A stretch of DNA of 64,000 nt, from positions 620,001 through 684,000 of the forward strand of contig NZ_JAMZEG020000002.1 in assembly GCF_024435075.2 (NCBI RefSeq), given 5' to 3'. The translations under genes and the position numbers were made by a program. This DNA comes from Marinomonas maritima (GTDB lineage Bacteria; Pseudomonadota; Gammaproteobacteria; Pseudomonadales; Marinomonadaceae). The notes beneath the pieces were generated by a model that was given only the letters and a program-made list of their open reading frames with translations, was not told where the DNA came from and did not search any database. Shown here piece after piece: positions 43,611 through 53,372 of the stretch; positions within the stretch are counted from its first letter, which is position 1; every line of letters begins with the position of its first letter.

Positions 43611-44903
43611 ATGTTAGCGCTATTTTTACCTTTGTTTTTAATTCTTTTATTGATTGGTATGCCGGTATTTTTTGCTATGTTGGCAGCCCCCGGTGTGCTT
43701 TTATTTTCAACGGGGATGGAGCGTGACCTTTCCTTGTTGTTTAGAAATATCTACAACGGCATTGACTCTTTTCCCTTGATGGCGATCCCATTTTTCATGT
43801 TGGCGGGAGAGCTAATGAATAAGGGAGGAATTACGCTTAATTTGGTGAATTTTTCTCAGTCTTTCATTGGCCATGTTCGTGGCGGCTTGGCTCACGTTAA
43901 TATCTTATCGAGTATGTTATTTGCTGGTATGTCTGGTTCGGCGGTAGCGGATACGTCTGCCATTGGGTCGATGATGATCCCTGCGATGGAAAAAAATGGT
44001 TACAGCCGTAAGTTTGCTGCTGCCATTACGGCGGCATCTTCAGTCATCGGTCCGATTATTCCACCTTCTGGCATTATGATTATTTATGCTTACACCATGG
44101 AAGTGTCTGTGGCCGCTTTATTTGCTGCGGGAATAGTCCCAGGAATTTTGGTGGGCGTTTCACTCATGATTATGGTGGCGCTGATGGCTAAAAAATACGA
44201 CTTTCCTGTCGCGGGACCAAAGTCCAGTTGGAAAGAGCGAGGCCATGCTACTCGGCATGCTATTTTGCCTTTATTTGCGCCTGTAATCATTTTAGGTGGC
44301 ATCATTGGTGGAATATTTACACCGACTGAAGCGTCTGCTGTCGCGACGGTATATGCGCTGATTATCAGTGTTTGGGTCATGAAAACCGTCACCTTGAAGG
44401 ATCTACCGAGCATCTTTGTTAAAGGCGCAAAAGCGTCAGCGGTAGTACTCCTTCTTGTGGGCTCGGCTATTGCTTTTAAAACGGTGGTAAGCCTTTCGCA
44501 CAGTGCTGAAATACTGGCGGATTGGGTATTAACCATCAGTGAAAATCCATTGATTCTTCTGTTCTTGATTAACATCTTATTGTTTATCGTGGGTATGTTT
44601 CTTGATGCCGGCCCTGCCATTATTATTTTAGGTCCCATCTTAGGCCCTATCTTTATTAGCTTAGGCATAGATCCCGTTCATTTCGCTATTATTATGAGTG
44701 TGAATTTAACGGTAGGTTTAGCAACTCCACCCATGGGGCTGGTGTTATTTGTCGCCTCCAGTGTTTCTGGTGAACGTATCGAAGCCATTTCAAAAGCCAT
44801 ATTGCCCTTCCTTGCCGTCGAGGTTGTGGTGATCTTTTTAATCACTTTTTTCCCCGCTCTGTCCATGACCGTTCCTAGATTGTTAGGTTTGGTCGCAGGA
44901 TAG
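43611..44903 (+). CDS. TRAP transporter large permease (DctM type)
   Basis: Large membrane subunit that carries out sodium-coupled transport. The 430-residue protein has about eleven to twelve membrane segments and the DctM signatures FPLMAIPFFMLAGELMNKGG near residue 55, GMSGSAVADTSAIGSMMIPAM near 105 and IGPIIPPSGIMIIYA near 145. It works with the DctQ-type subunit and the binding protein on either side of it. Confidence 0.93.
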   Translation: MLALFLPLFLILLLIGMPVFFAMLAAPGVLLFSTGMERDLSLLFRNIYNGIDSFPLMAIPFFMLAGELMNKGGITLNLVNFSQSFIGHVRGGLAHVNILSSMLFAGMSGSAVADTSAIGSMMIPAMEKNGYSRKFAAAITAASSVIGPIIPPSGIMIIYAYTMEVSVAALFAAGIVPGILVGVSLMIMVALMAKKYDFPVAGPKSSWKERGHATRHAILPLFAPVIILGGIIGGIFTPTEASAVATVYALIISVWVMKTVTLKDLPSIFVKGAKASAVVLLLVGSAIAFKTVVSLSHSAEILADWVLTISENPLILLFLINILLFIVGMFLDAGPAIIILGPILGPIFISLGIDPVHFAIIMSVNLTVGLATPPMGLVLFVASSVSGERIEAISKAILPFLAVEVVVIFLITFFPALSMTVPRLLGLVAG

Positions 44904-44951
44904 TAGTAATAATCAAAACGTAAAATAAAAATAACAAAAGAGGACAACTCA

Positions 44952-46022
44952 ATGTTCATGAAAACCAAAATCAATAACGTGATTGCCGCTACATTAATTG
45001 GTGCTGGAGTACTGCTTAGCGGTGCTGTCCAAGCCGCTGACTTTAATCTACGTGCTGTTGCCAACTCAAATGAAAACGATGAAGACTACGATGGATTGGT
45101 TGTTTTCAAAGACTTCATTGAGTCCCATTCAAATGGCCGTATTGCCATAGATATTTACATGGGAACGCAGTTGTGCGGTAACGGTGTGGAATGTCTTGAG
45201 GCGTTAGAATATGGCTCGGTTGACGTTTATATTTCCACCTCTGGTGGCGCGGCTTCCATGTACCCTTATGTACAAGTATTGGATTTGCCGTATTTATTAC
45301 CTGATGATCGCGTGGCTGAAAGAGTATTGGAAGGGGACTTTACCCGTGAGTTGCGTAAACAGATTTTAGCTGATTCAGGTAACAGTGTTCGTCTCATGAC
45401 CATTGGCAACACGGGCGGCTGGCGTAACTTTGCCAATACAAAGCGTACGGTTAAAACACCAGCGGATTTGAATGGTTTGAAAATGCGTACTGTGGTTGCA
45501 GATTTACCTCAAGAGTTAGTGCGTGCTATGGGCGCAAGTCCAACACCGATTCCTTGGGGTGATTTGTTTACATCGTTCCAAACTGGTGTTGTAGAAGGCT
45601 CTAAAAACGGCATTACCGATATCATGGGGATGAAGTTTACGGAAGCAGGCTTAAAATACTTGACGCTTGATGGGCATGCCTACATGTCTGCACTTTGGTA
45701 TATGAACAACGACGCGTTTATGGACATGCCTGAAGATTTACGCCGCGTAATGGTTGATGGTTTTAGTGCCTTGCAACAAGCTACTTTTGCATCGCCAAAA
45801 CGCAAGTCGATAAAAGCGTATCAAGATTTTGCCAACACCGGCGGTATACTTTATGTGCCAACTCCAGATGAAAAGGCGCAATTTAAAAAATCGGCAGAAC
45901 CGGTTTACAGCTGGTTCAAGGGCAACATACAAGATGGTGATAAGTGGTTTAACTTATTATCTGCATCCGCAGCGAAAGCGGAAAAAGAAATTGCAGCAGA
46001 ATACGCTAAAGATTTGAAATAA
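44952..46022 (+). CDS. TRAP transporter substrate-binding protein (DctP type)
   Basis: Periplasmic binding protein for the adjacent TRAP permeases. The 356-residue protein has a signal peptide ending AVQA at residue 28 and the DctP pattern, including LNGLKMRTVVADLPQELVRAMG (about 174-195, given in part) with the conserved Arg that usually binds a carboxylate, and FQTGVVEGSKNGI near 215. Most DctP ligands are organic acids, often sugar acids; the ligand here is not identifiable. An AGAGGA site precedes the ATG. Confidence 0.92.
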   Translation: MFMKTKINNVIAATLIGAGVLLSGAVQAADFNLRAVANSNENDEDYDGLVVFKDFIESHSNGRIAIDIYMGTQLCGNGVECLEALEYGSVDVYISTSGGAASMYPYVQVLDLPYLLPDDRVAERVLEGDFTRELRKQILADSGNSVRLMTIGNTGGWRNFANTKRTVKTPADLNGLKMRTVVADLPQELVRAMGASPTPIPWGDLFTSFQTGVVEGSKNGITDIMGMKFTEAGLKYLTLDGHAYMSALWYMNNDAFMDMPEDLRRVMVDGFSALQQATFASPKRKSIKAYQDFANTGGILYVPTPDEKAQFKKSAEPVYSWFKGNIQDGDKWFNLLSASAAKAEKEIAAEYAKDLK

Positions 46023-46045
46023 ATCTAAAGCGTTGTTCAATTATA

Positions 46046-46108
46046 AAAGAGGCCATAAGACCTCTTAGGTTACTGACAAAGTCCTCGCCATCTTGCGGGG
46101 ATTTTTTT
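46046..46108 (+). terminator. Double hairpin terminator of the TRAP operon
   Basis: A first hairpin AAGAGG...CCTCTT (46047-46067) is followed by CCTCGC-CATCTT-GCGGGG and a run of seven T (46083-46108). The second is a standard intrinsic terminator; the first may add mRNA stability. Confidence 0.8.
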
Positions 46109-46362
46109 ATGCTGGTAGCAGGCTAAAAAACCGCTTACTGTTATTCTCTTTTCATCTTTCGCCAGCGATTATTTATCGCTGAACGTGACGTTCGTTGTCA
46201 CGGAGGCATGCTTTAGGTGGTTATGATTTTTTGTTGATACACGCACTTCCTGAGGCCGTATTTCTGATGACCAGTTAGGAATGTTGCCTTTTGTCTTATA
46301 GGGAAGGAGAGGGAAGGAGAATGTGCCATAATAGCGGCATCTTAGAAAAGTTGGATTAAACG
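46109..46362. other. Intergenic region with 10-bp tandem repeat and small hairpin
   Basis: No gene is supported. It holds a hairpin CGTGAC-N7-GTCACG at 46184-46202 and two exact copies of GGGAAGGAGA at 46301-46320, about 40 bases before the next ATG. The purine-rich repeats resemble ribosome sites but no convincing coding start follows them directly. Confidence 0.45.
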
Positions 46363-47205
46363 ATGAGTTCGCAAGCGAGATCAATAAATCTGGATGGGAA
46401 GATGATCGAGGCGAACGATGGTGATAATTTGCTGACGTCTTTGCTTTTACACCATATCGATGTGCTTTATGGTTGCCGTGCCGGTGCGTGCGGTGCGTGT
46501 CGTTTGTACGATCAAACGAATTGTGAATCCATCTTATCCTGCCAAACCCATATTACATCACCTATGGTGCTGTCCACGCTGTTGCCTTCTGTTTTTTCAA
46601 CGTTTTCCCTTATGACAAAAAACGTGTTGGATGATGCCAATATTGAGCTGACCTTACTAGGTCCAAGTGATGAATCCTTTGGTGATCATGTTGCCGTTTC
46701 TGTCTCGCTAGAAGATGACAAAACATTTGTTGAATGTATGGCGTTGAATCCTGCGGGCACACCATTGAAAGTGATGCTGCAAGAAAATCAGTTTTCAGCC
46801 ATTGAATGGCAACATGTCTTAGCGCTGGACCTTGATGATCCACTGCAAGTTCAGCTTTCTTCTGGTGCCAGAAAAGGGCGCTTATTGCATGAAATGGGAG
46901 TGAATGATGGCAGCGTTGTGGTGATCACGTCGCCAGAAAATGCGCCGTTCGAATCCTATTGGCGTGATGCATTGGCGGATTATTCGGCTAAGTATTTGGG
47001 GCATTTTTCATTGTCGTCGAACCCAGAGCCTAGTATGAGTTTGGCAGATGAGGCGTTTATTTCTTTTCTCAGAGACGCGCCTGCCAATGTGGGAAGTGGC
47101 ATTTTACAGATTATTTATCATGGCCAAAAAATCTCAACGAAAGATTGGGAACAATCGCTTCGCCCTTTGAGAATTCGAACGAATCAGCTGTATTTTGTTC
47201 GTTAA
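46363..47205 (+). CDS. 2Fe-2S ferredoxin-domain protein of unknown role
   Basis: A 280-residue cytoplasmic protein with a plant-type ferredoxin domain (about residues 8-75): cluster cysteines in GCRAGACGACRLYD and a fourth in ILSCQTH, the C-x4-C-x2-C-N-C layout. The part from 90 to 280 looks like a weakly conserved ferredoxin-reductase-like region (EWQHVLALDLDDP, KGRLLHEMGVNDGSVVVITSPENAP), but I cannot see the usual FAD or NAD motifs. It may be a degenerate electron-transfer protein; its partner is unknown. It lies just before sbcD. Confidence 0.75.
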   Translation: MSSQARSINLDGKMIEANDGDNLLTSLLLHHIDVLYGCRAGACGACRLYDQTNCESILSCQTHITSPMVLSTLLPSVFSTFSLMTKNVLDDANIELTLLGPSDESFGDHVAVSVSLEDDKTFVECMALNPAGTPLKVMLQENQFSAIEWQHVLALDLDDPLQVQLSSGARKGRLLHEMGVNDGSVVVITSPENAPFESYWRDALADYSAKYLGHFSLSSNPEPSMSLADEAFISFLRDAPANVGSGILQIIYHGQKISTKDWEQSLRPLRIRTNQLYFVR

Positions 47206-47255
47206 TTTTATTAGACCTTTTTGTTTTTCTGCTTTTTATTCAATGGATTTTATCA

Positions 47256-48551
47256 ATGAAAATTCTTCACACTTCTGATTGGCATCTTGGTCAGCATTTT
47301 ATGGGAAAATCCCGCCGCGATGAGCATAAGGCATTTATTGCTTGGTTGTTGGCGCTGCTGGACAGTGAATCCATTGATGCAGTGATTATAGCAGGCGATA
47401 TTTTTGATACGGGATCACCGCCAAGTTATGCGCGAGAAATGTACCATCAGTTGGTATTAGACATGAAGGCGCGTGAGTGTCAGTTGGTCATTGTGGCGGG
47501 TAATCATGATTCGGTGAGTATGCTCAATGAGTCGAAAAGTCTGCTTTCTTATCTAAATACTCAAGTGTCGAGTCAAGCGAATCTTGATGACCTTGAGTCT
47601 CATGTTATTGCGCTTAAAGATAAAAATGGTGAGGTAGCGGCATGGGTGTGTGCTGTACCATATTTACGTCCAAAAGATGTAATGAAGAGTGCTGCGGGTC
47701 AATCTGAACAAGATAAGAAGCTCGGTCTGTTGCAACGCATTGGTGATTTTTATCAGCAGGTGTTTGAACTTGCCTGCGAGAAAAATACAGCGCTTAAGCA
47801 ACCTGTGCCGATTATTGGAACCGGTCATCTTACGGCAATGGGCGGACAAGTGAGCGAGTCGGTTCGTGACCTTTATGTCGGTACGCTGGAAGCCTTGCCG
47901 ACGTCTGTTTTCCCTAAATTTGATTACCTTGCTCTTGGTCATATTCACCGTGCGCAAGCGATTACCAAAGATGGCTGCTTTCGATACAGTGGCTCACCGA
48001 TTCCTTTAAGTTTTGATGAGTTGGGTCGAGATAAGTCCTTGGTTGTTATTGATACCTCGGCCTTCGGTGATCAAATGTTAGCAATGGATCTTTTCGATGA
48101 GCGACAAGAACCAATTCAACTTCATACCATTCCAAGCTTTCAGCCGATACAAAGCCTAAAAGGCAATTTGAAAGACGTACTAAAGCAGATTACCGACCTT
48201 CAATTGGCTGAGTCAAAGACAAAAGAGGGCTCTTTTCTTGAAGGTAAGAGCCTTTGGTTAGAAGTCACAGTGATTGCGGATGAATATTTAAGCGATGTAC
48301 ATAAGCGACTGGTAGAAGCCATAGAAGGCAAACCCATTGAGCTGCTTAGAGTCATGCGAAAAAGTGTAGTGGAAGCAAAGAGGGATGCTTTTGAATCGCG
48401 TCAAACTTTGTCTGAATTGACAGTAAAAGAGGTTTTTGAGAAAAGCTTGCAGGGCAATGCTGACATTGATGAAGAAGAAAGCGTGATATTAACCAATTTG
48501 TTTAATCACTGTTTGATCGAGATGGAAGAAAGCCAGGAGCAGCAAGTATGA
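47256..48551 (+). CDS. sbcD: DNA repair exonuclease subunit SbcD (Mre11-like)
   Basis: Mn-dependent nuclease subunit of the SbcCD complex, which cleaves hairpins and DNA ends. The 431-residue protein has the phosphodiesterase motifs HTSDWHLGQ, IAGDIFDTG, VIVAGNHDS, GHLTAMGG and ALGHIHRAQ. The open frame extends 37 codons upstream, but the family start MKILHTSDWHLG at 47256 is clear. Its end overlaps the sbcC start (ATGA). Confidence 0.94.
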   Translation: MKILHTSDWHLGQHFMGKSRRDEHKAFIAWLLALLDSESIDAVIIAGDIFDTGSPPSYAREMYHQLVLDMKARECQLVIVAGNHDSVSMLNESKSLLSYLNTQVSSQANLDDLESHVIALKDKNGEVAAWVCAVPYLRPKDVMKSAAGQSEQDKKLGLLQRIGDFYQQVFELACEKNTALKQPVPIIGTGHLTAMGGQVSESVRDLYVGTLEALPTSVFPKFDYLALGHIHRAQAITKDGCFRYSGSPIPLSFDELGRDKSLVVIDTSAFGDQMLAMDLFDERQEPIQLHTIPSFQPIQSLKGNLKDVLKQITDLQLAESKTKEGSFLEGKSLWLEVTVIADEYLSDVHKRLVEAIEGKPIELLRVMRKSVVEAKRDAFESRQTLSELTVKEVFEKSLQGNADIDEEESVILTNLFNHCLIEMEESQEQQV

Positions 48552-51500
48552 AAATTTGTAAGCTCCGACTGAAAAACATCAATTCCTTAAAAGGCGAATG
48601 GGAAATCGATTTCACCAAAGCGCCGTTTGACGACGCGGGTGTGTTTGCCATTGTGGGGCCAACAGGTTCTGGGAAATCCACGTTATTGGATGCAATTTGT
48701 TTGGCTTTGTATCATGAAACGCCGCGCTTAAAAGTGTCGCCAAGCCAGAATGAACTCATGACGCGTCATACCGCGGAATGTCTTGCGGAAGTTGAATTTG
48801 AAATTAAAGGCAAGGGCTACCGAGCGTTTTGGGGGCAACGTCGTGCGCGTGGAAACAGTGATGGTAAATTACAGCCCATGACATGCGAGTTGTGTGAGAT
48901 AGACGGCACCATTATTACGACTAAAATAAACGAAAAAATCGATAAAATTGCCGAAATTACAGGGTTGGATTTTTCACGTTTTACCAAGTCCATGCTACTT
49001 GCTCAAGGTGGTTTTTCGGCTTTTTTGAACGCGTCCGCCAATGACAGAGCAGAATTGTTGGAAGAGTTAACCGGCACAGAAATCTATGGGCAAGTGTCTA
49101 AATGGGTGTTTGAAAAGCACAAAGCAGAACGCCAAAAAATTGCACAGTTGGAAGCCATTAATGCACAACGGCAATTAATGAGCGAAGACGCTCTGCAAGC
49201 GCTTATCGAACAAGAAACGACCTTGGCTGTAGAAGATAAAAAGCTGTCTGACAATCTAAGGGAGCATAAGACAAACTTTGAGTGGCGTCAGACAGAATCG
49301 AACCTTGTAAAGCAGTTAGCGACCAGTAAGCAACGCAATGAAGACGCGATCACTGCATTGGCGGATTTCAAACCAAAACAAGACGCATTAGAAAAAGCCG
49401 ATGTTGCGAACAAACTTCGCCCTCAGAATGAAAGTTTGAAAGACATTCAGCGCCGAAAGATGGAGCTTGAGTGTGAGCAGGCGGAAGTCTCACAGAAACA
49501 CCTTGAGCAAAATCAGGTGATTGAACAGCTCGATGTTCATACCAAGAGTGTAAAGCAAACATTTGAAGCACAGACCCAAATATGGGAAGCGCTTAACGAA
49601 GACATTGCTAACATTATTCAGCCGCTGATTTCTCGTCGAGAGAGTGTCAATGAACAGCTTACCGAGACCAATAATCGACGTGTTTCGATTGAACAAAAAC
49701 ACCGTGAAAGTCTGAATGCGTTAGAACAGCAGAAGCAAAAACGCCACGAAAGTACATTAGCTTATGGAGGCAATCAGCAGCGTTTGTTACAATGGCAGGC
49801 TCCAGAGAAAATAGAAGCACAACTGTCGAATTGGCAATATCAACAATCGTCTATTCAGGCTCAAGATCAGGATTTGACTCGAATCGCTGCGGAAGTTTCA
49901 TCTGCACAAGCTGCGCTAGATTCTGCGTTGAGTCACTTTGCCGCCGGTAAAACGGCGTTAGAGAAACAAACCAATCATACCGCTACGTTTGAGCAACAAT
50001 TGAATGTGATTGTTGAGGCGTTCTATGTTGTGTCGTCTGGGCGCGAGCTGAATGAATGGCAAGATCATTTTCGAAGTTTGGATATTAGGCAGCAAAAAGC
50101 CGCTGAGCTTGTGCTTCGTTATGAGTCTTCTCAAGGTAAGCGTCAACAAGTTCAGCAAATTGATGATTCAATTCAGGCATTAGTGACTCAGCTTACTCAA
50201 CAAGGCGAGCAACTTGTAGAGCAAAGGCAAGCCTACAAAGAGAAACATGCGCATTGCATGGATTTGGCCAAGCTGGTGGACGCTGAACGACATATTGTAT
50301 CGTTGAACGAATTACGACAATCAATGGGTAAACACGACGCTTGTCCGTTGTGTGGTTCTCATGAACACGACCTTGGCCAAGCTCTGCATCAAGAGGTGAA
50401 TGTCGAAAACCAAATGCGATTGCAGCAATTACAGTCTGAATTGGATGCGTTGGTGCAAGCTGGGCAAGCACTTAAAGCCGATCAAAAGGTTGTCGAGCGC
50501 GAGCAGGAAATGCGCCATGACCAGCGTCTTGTGTTAGTAAAGGAATTGTCGACCGCAGAAAACGAATTGTTGTCGATGTTAAATGATTTGATGTCTTTAG
50601 CAAATGTGAGTGAAAGTAGTCCGCTGCAAGCGTTCGATGTGAGTCGCATGTCTTCTTGTGTGTCCGACATTCAGCACGAGTGGCAGGGTGTGTTTGAGCT
50701 CAACCAAGTGGTGTTGGAAAAACATCAGCAACGAACTGCGTTGGAGCAGGCATTCACCAGCGCCAATACTCAAATGCAACAGATGGCGCAAGACCTTCAG
50801 CAGCTGGAGTTTCAAGGCCGTTCTCTTCGTCAAACACTTGAATCAAAACAGTCGGAATATCAAAAAATAGTCACTGAGAAAGACCGTATTGAACAAGCGC
50901 TGATGGCTTCGATGATTGCATCTGATGTGCCTGAGCGTTATCTGGCGTCACCCTTGGCGGAATCCTTGTCTGCATTGCAAACGTCCTTGCAGTTATGGCG
51001 AGATGCGAAAGTGAATCATGATGCGCAAGCGAAGCAAATCGAACAGCTTGGTTATGAAATTTTGGTGCTAGAAGGTCGACTGAAAGAAGGCGATGCTCAA
51101 GTAAATGAAGTGGTGCTTAAAGCAAACGGATTACGTGATGAGTTGGATAAAATAGACGCGGCATTGTTTGAAAAGCTGGCTGGGAAATCTTTGTCGGACG
51201 TACGATCCGATGCGCAAGCGGCATTGGCAGAAAAACGAATAGGCTACGAAGCGGCGTTGAAAGAGCGTGATCGCGTTCAGGAAGCATTGACGACCTTGTC
51301 AGCGACGTTAAAAGCCCTCGAAAAATCCTTAGGTTCTTTGCATAAAGAGTTCGAATTGGCTGTATCTGCGTGGCAAATTGCGTTGCAAGAAAAAGGCTTT
51401 AGTGAAGAGCAGGATTGGCTATTGGCGTGTTTGACGGATGCTGATTTGAAAGTCTTGCAAGACATGTCTGTCGTATTGAAAGACACGATGATTCGACAAG

Positions 51501-52282
51501 CGGCTTTGCTAACACAATCGGAAGACGCATTGCTTGATCACACGAATCAAAAACCGACTAATGAGTTGATAGGCAGTGACTCACTGGACAATACCTCACT
51601 GGATGAGCTGCTGGCTTTGGTCGAGACGCTCGAGGCGCAGCGACAACAATTGAATCGACATTTGGGTGAGGTGTCGCAGAAAATACGCGAAGAAACGCAG
51701 CGGCGAGAGCAAGCTAAAGCGTCGGTGGAAGAACTAGGTGCTCTGCGCGATGGAATGATTCATTTAGATCGTTTGAATCATTTGATTGGTTCGGCAGACG
51801 GCGCGAAGTTCCGTCGCTTTGCACAAAGTCTCACATTGGATCATTTGGTGTATTTAGCTAATCAGCATTTGAATATTCTGCATCGACGCTATCAGCTTAT
51901 GAGGCACGAAGAGGCCTTATCGTTGGCGGTAGTGGACACATGGCAGGCGGATGTGACACGTGATACCAAAACCCTTTCAGGCGGTGAGTCTTTTCTCGTT
52001 AGTTTGGCGTTGGCATTGGCGTTGTCTGATTTGGTGTCCCATAAAACTAGCATTGATTCTCTATTTTTAGACGAAGGCTTTGGCACATTGGACAGTGAGA
52101 CATTGGAGTCGGCACTCGATGCTTTGGACAACCTTCATTCTTCAGGTAAAACTATTGGGATTATCAGTCATATTAGTGCGCTGAAGGAGCGTATTCCGGT
52201 GCAGATAAAATTAACCAAGCAAAGTGGGTTGGGCGTGAGTCGTTTGTCACCTGAATTTGCGGTTTATACTGTGGATGAATGA
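48548..52282 (+). CDS. sbcC: DNA repair ATPase subunit SbcC (Rad50-like)
   Basis: SMC-like ATPase of SbcCD. The 1244-residue protein has Walker A GPTGSGKSTLLDAI near residue 37, long coiled coils, a zinc-hook dimerisation site CPLCGSHEHD near 599, and near the end the signature LSGGESFLVSLALALALSD and Walker B SLFLDEGFGTLD. All functional parts look intact. It is translationally coupled to sbcD by a four-base overlap. Confidence 0.95.
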   Translation: MKICKLRLKNINSLKGEWEIDFTKAPFDDAGVFAIVGPTGSGKSTLLDAICLALYHETPRLKVSPSQNELMTRHTAECLAEVEFEIKGKGYRAFWGQRRARGNSDGKLQPMTCELCEIDGTIITTKINEKIDKIAEITGLDFSRFTKSMLLAQGGFSAFLNASANDRAELLEELTGTEIYGQVSKWVFEKHKAERQKIAQLEAINAQRQLMSEDALQALIEQETTLAVEDKKLSDNLREHKTNFEWRQTESNLVKQLATSKQRNEDAITALADFKPKQDALEKADVANKLRPQNESLKDIQRRKMELECEQAEVSQKHLEQNQVIEQLDVHTKSVKQTFEAQTQIWEALNEDIANIIQPLISRRESVNEQLTETNNRRVSIEQKHRESLNALEQQKQKRHESTLAYGGNQQRLLQWQAPEKIEAQLSNWQYQQSSIQAQDQDLTRIAAEVSSAQAALDSALSHFAAGKTALEKQTNHTATFEQQLNVIVEAFYVVSSGRELNEWQDHFRSLDIRQQKAAELVLRYESSQGKRQQVQQIDDSIQALVTQLTQQGEQLVEQRQAYKEKHAHCMDLAKLVDAERHIVSLNELRQSMGKHDACPLCGSHEHDLGQALHQEVNVENQMRLQQLQSELDALVQAGQALKADQKVVEREQEMRHDQRLVLVKELSTAENELLSMLNDLMSLANVSESSPLQAFDVSRMSSCVSDIQHEWQGVFELNQVVLEKHQQRTALEQAFTSANTQMQQMAQDLQQLEFQGRSLRQTLESKQSEYQKIVTEKDRIEQALMASMIASDVPERYLASPLAESLSALQTSLQLWRDAKVNHDAQAKQIEQLGYEILVLEGRLKEGDAQVNEVVLKANGLRDELDKIDAALFEKLAGKSLSDVRSDAQAALAEKRIGYEAALKERDRVQEALTTLSATLKALEKSLGSLHKEFELAVSAWQIALQEKGFSEEQDWLLACLTDADLKVLQDMSVVLKDTMIRQAALLTQSEDALLDHTNQKPTNELIGSDSLDNTSLDELLALVETLEAQRQQLNRHLGEVSQKIREETQRREQAKASVEELGALRDGMIHLDRLNHLIGSADGAKFRRFAQSLTLDHLVYLANQHLNILHRRYQLMRHEEALSLAVVDTWQADVTRDTKTLSGGESFLVSLALALALSDLVSHKTSIDSLFLDEGFGTLDSETLESALDALDNLHSSGKTIGIISHISALKERIPVQIKLTKQSGLGVSRLSPEFAVYTVDE

Positions 52283-52585
52283 GAATTTTTATCGTTTTTT
52301 AATGGTGCAAAAGTTTTCCCCAGATTAATGGGAACAAGTCTGTAAGTAAGTTGTAAAAGATTAACTAAATCAAAAGGTTAATCTTTCGTTCATTATTGCT
52401 CATTTTACGTTATTCTTAGCACTATAAGGGAGCAAGGAAGCTTTTCTGGAAGTGTAAAGACATTGTCGTGATGACTTTCTTTAATCGTTCAGCTTGATAG
52501 AATAGATTTCTTGCGCTGATGAGGTTAGTTCAGCTCGGCTTAATACTATTTAAAGCCATTTTAGGTACTAAAAAGGACAGTTTGC
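52283..52585 (+). other. Intergenic region between sbcC and minC
   Basis: A hairpin with arms AAAGATTAAC (52356-52365) and GTTAATCTTT (52377-52386) lies about 70 bases past sbcC and may terminate it, though its T run is short. The following 200 bases should contain the min promoter. No gene is seen. Confidence 0.4.
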
Positions 52586-53311
52586 ATGACAGACTCAGGC
52601 TTCCGACTTAAAGGAAGTGTCGTTACGACAGTTTTGCTAGAAATTCAAACCTTCTCATTAGATGATATTGTTTTTCATCTAAAAGAAAAAATTGATCAGG
52701 TGCCTCATTTTTTCAATCAGGCGCCTATCATTATTGATATTTCGAAAATGAAACGCGGCATCACATTAGAAGAATTTGAAACACTTATTCGATCTGTCAG
52801 TGCCCTCGGCCTTGGTGTGATTGGTTGGCGTTGCGACCCAGAAGGCTTGCCAGTATGGAATGCCTCTGTGACGATTCCGCTTTTGCCTGCCAGTAAAGCG
52901 AGACCGATTAATGTTTCTCCTTCCATAAAAGATGAAGCCAGCCCAGATGTTGTTGTGAAAACTGTGGTTGAGGAGCGTTTAGTACCTCAAGCGACGAAAG
53001 TTATTTCAAAACCGATACGTTCTGGTCAGCAGGTATATGCAGAAGGGGATTTGATTATTTTGGCTCAAGTAAGCGCTGGAGCGGAAGTATTAGCTGATGG
53101 CAATATTCATGTTTACGGTGCTTTACGTGGCCGTGCATTGGCTGGTGTGAAAGGCGATGTTGAAGCTCGAATTTTTTGTAAAAGCATGGAGGCAGAGCTG
53201 GTTTCCATTGCGGGTAATTTTATGTTGAGCGATGCGCTTCAAAATATCGTTTGGAAAGACAGCGCGCAAGTGTTATTAGTTGACGATAGCTTAGAAATCG
53301 TACCGCTTTAA
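52586..53311 (+). CDS. minC: Septum site-determining protein MinC
   Basis: Inhibitor of FtsZ polymerisation that, with MinD, blocks division at the poles. The 241-residue protein has an N-terminal domain (about 5-105) and a C-terminal beta-helix domain with GQQVYAEGDLIILAQVSAGAEVLADGNIHVYG (about 147-180, given in part) and LRGRALAGVKGD, which binds MinD. The gene starts minCDE, 61 bases before minD. Confidence 0.94.
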   Translation: MTDSGFRLKGSVVTTVLLEIQTFSLDDIVFHLKEKIDQVPHFFNQAPIIIDISKMKRGITLEEFETLIRSVSALGLGVIGWRCDPEGLPVWNASVTIPLLPASKARPINVSPSIKDEASPDVVVKTVVEERLVPQATKVISKPIRSGQQVYAEGDLIILAQVSAGAEVLADGNIHVYGALRGRALAGVKGDVEARIFCKSMEAELVSIAGNFMLSDALQNIVWKDSAQVLLVDDSLEIVPL

Positions 53312-53372
53312 GGTTCATTTTTCATTTTATTATTTAGATAAGCTCATAACGGGATTATCGGGGGATACAGTA

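Noticed and set aside
44090..44668. 192-codon open frame on the minus strand
   Set aside because: It is wholly antisense to the well-supported DctM gene, has no ribosome site, and its composition is that of a reversed membrane-protein gene.
46321..46359. Possible 12-codon leader peptide starting at ATG after purine-rich repeats
   Set aside because: The spacing from the nearest ribosome-like sequence is only two bases, and the peptide has no run of regulatory codons.
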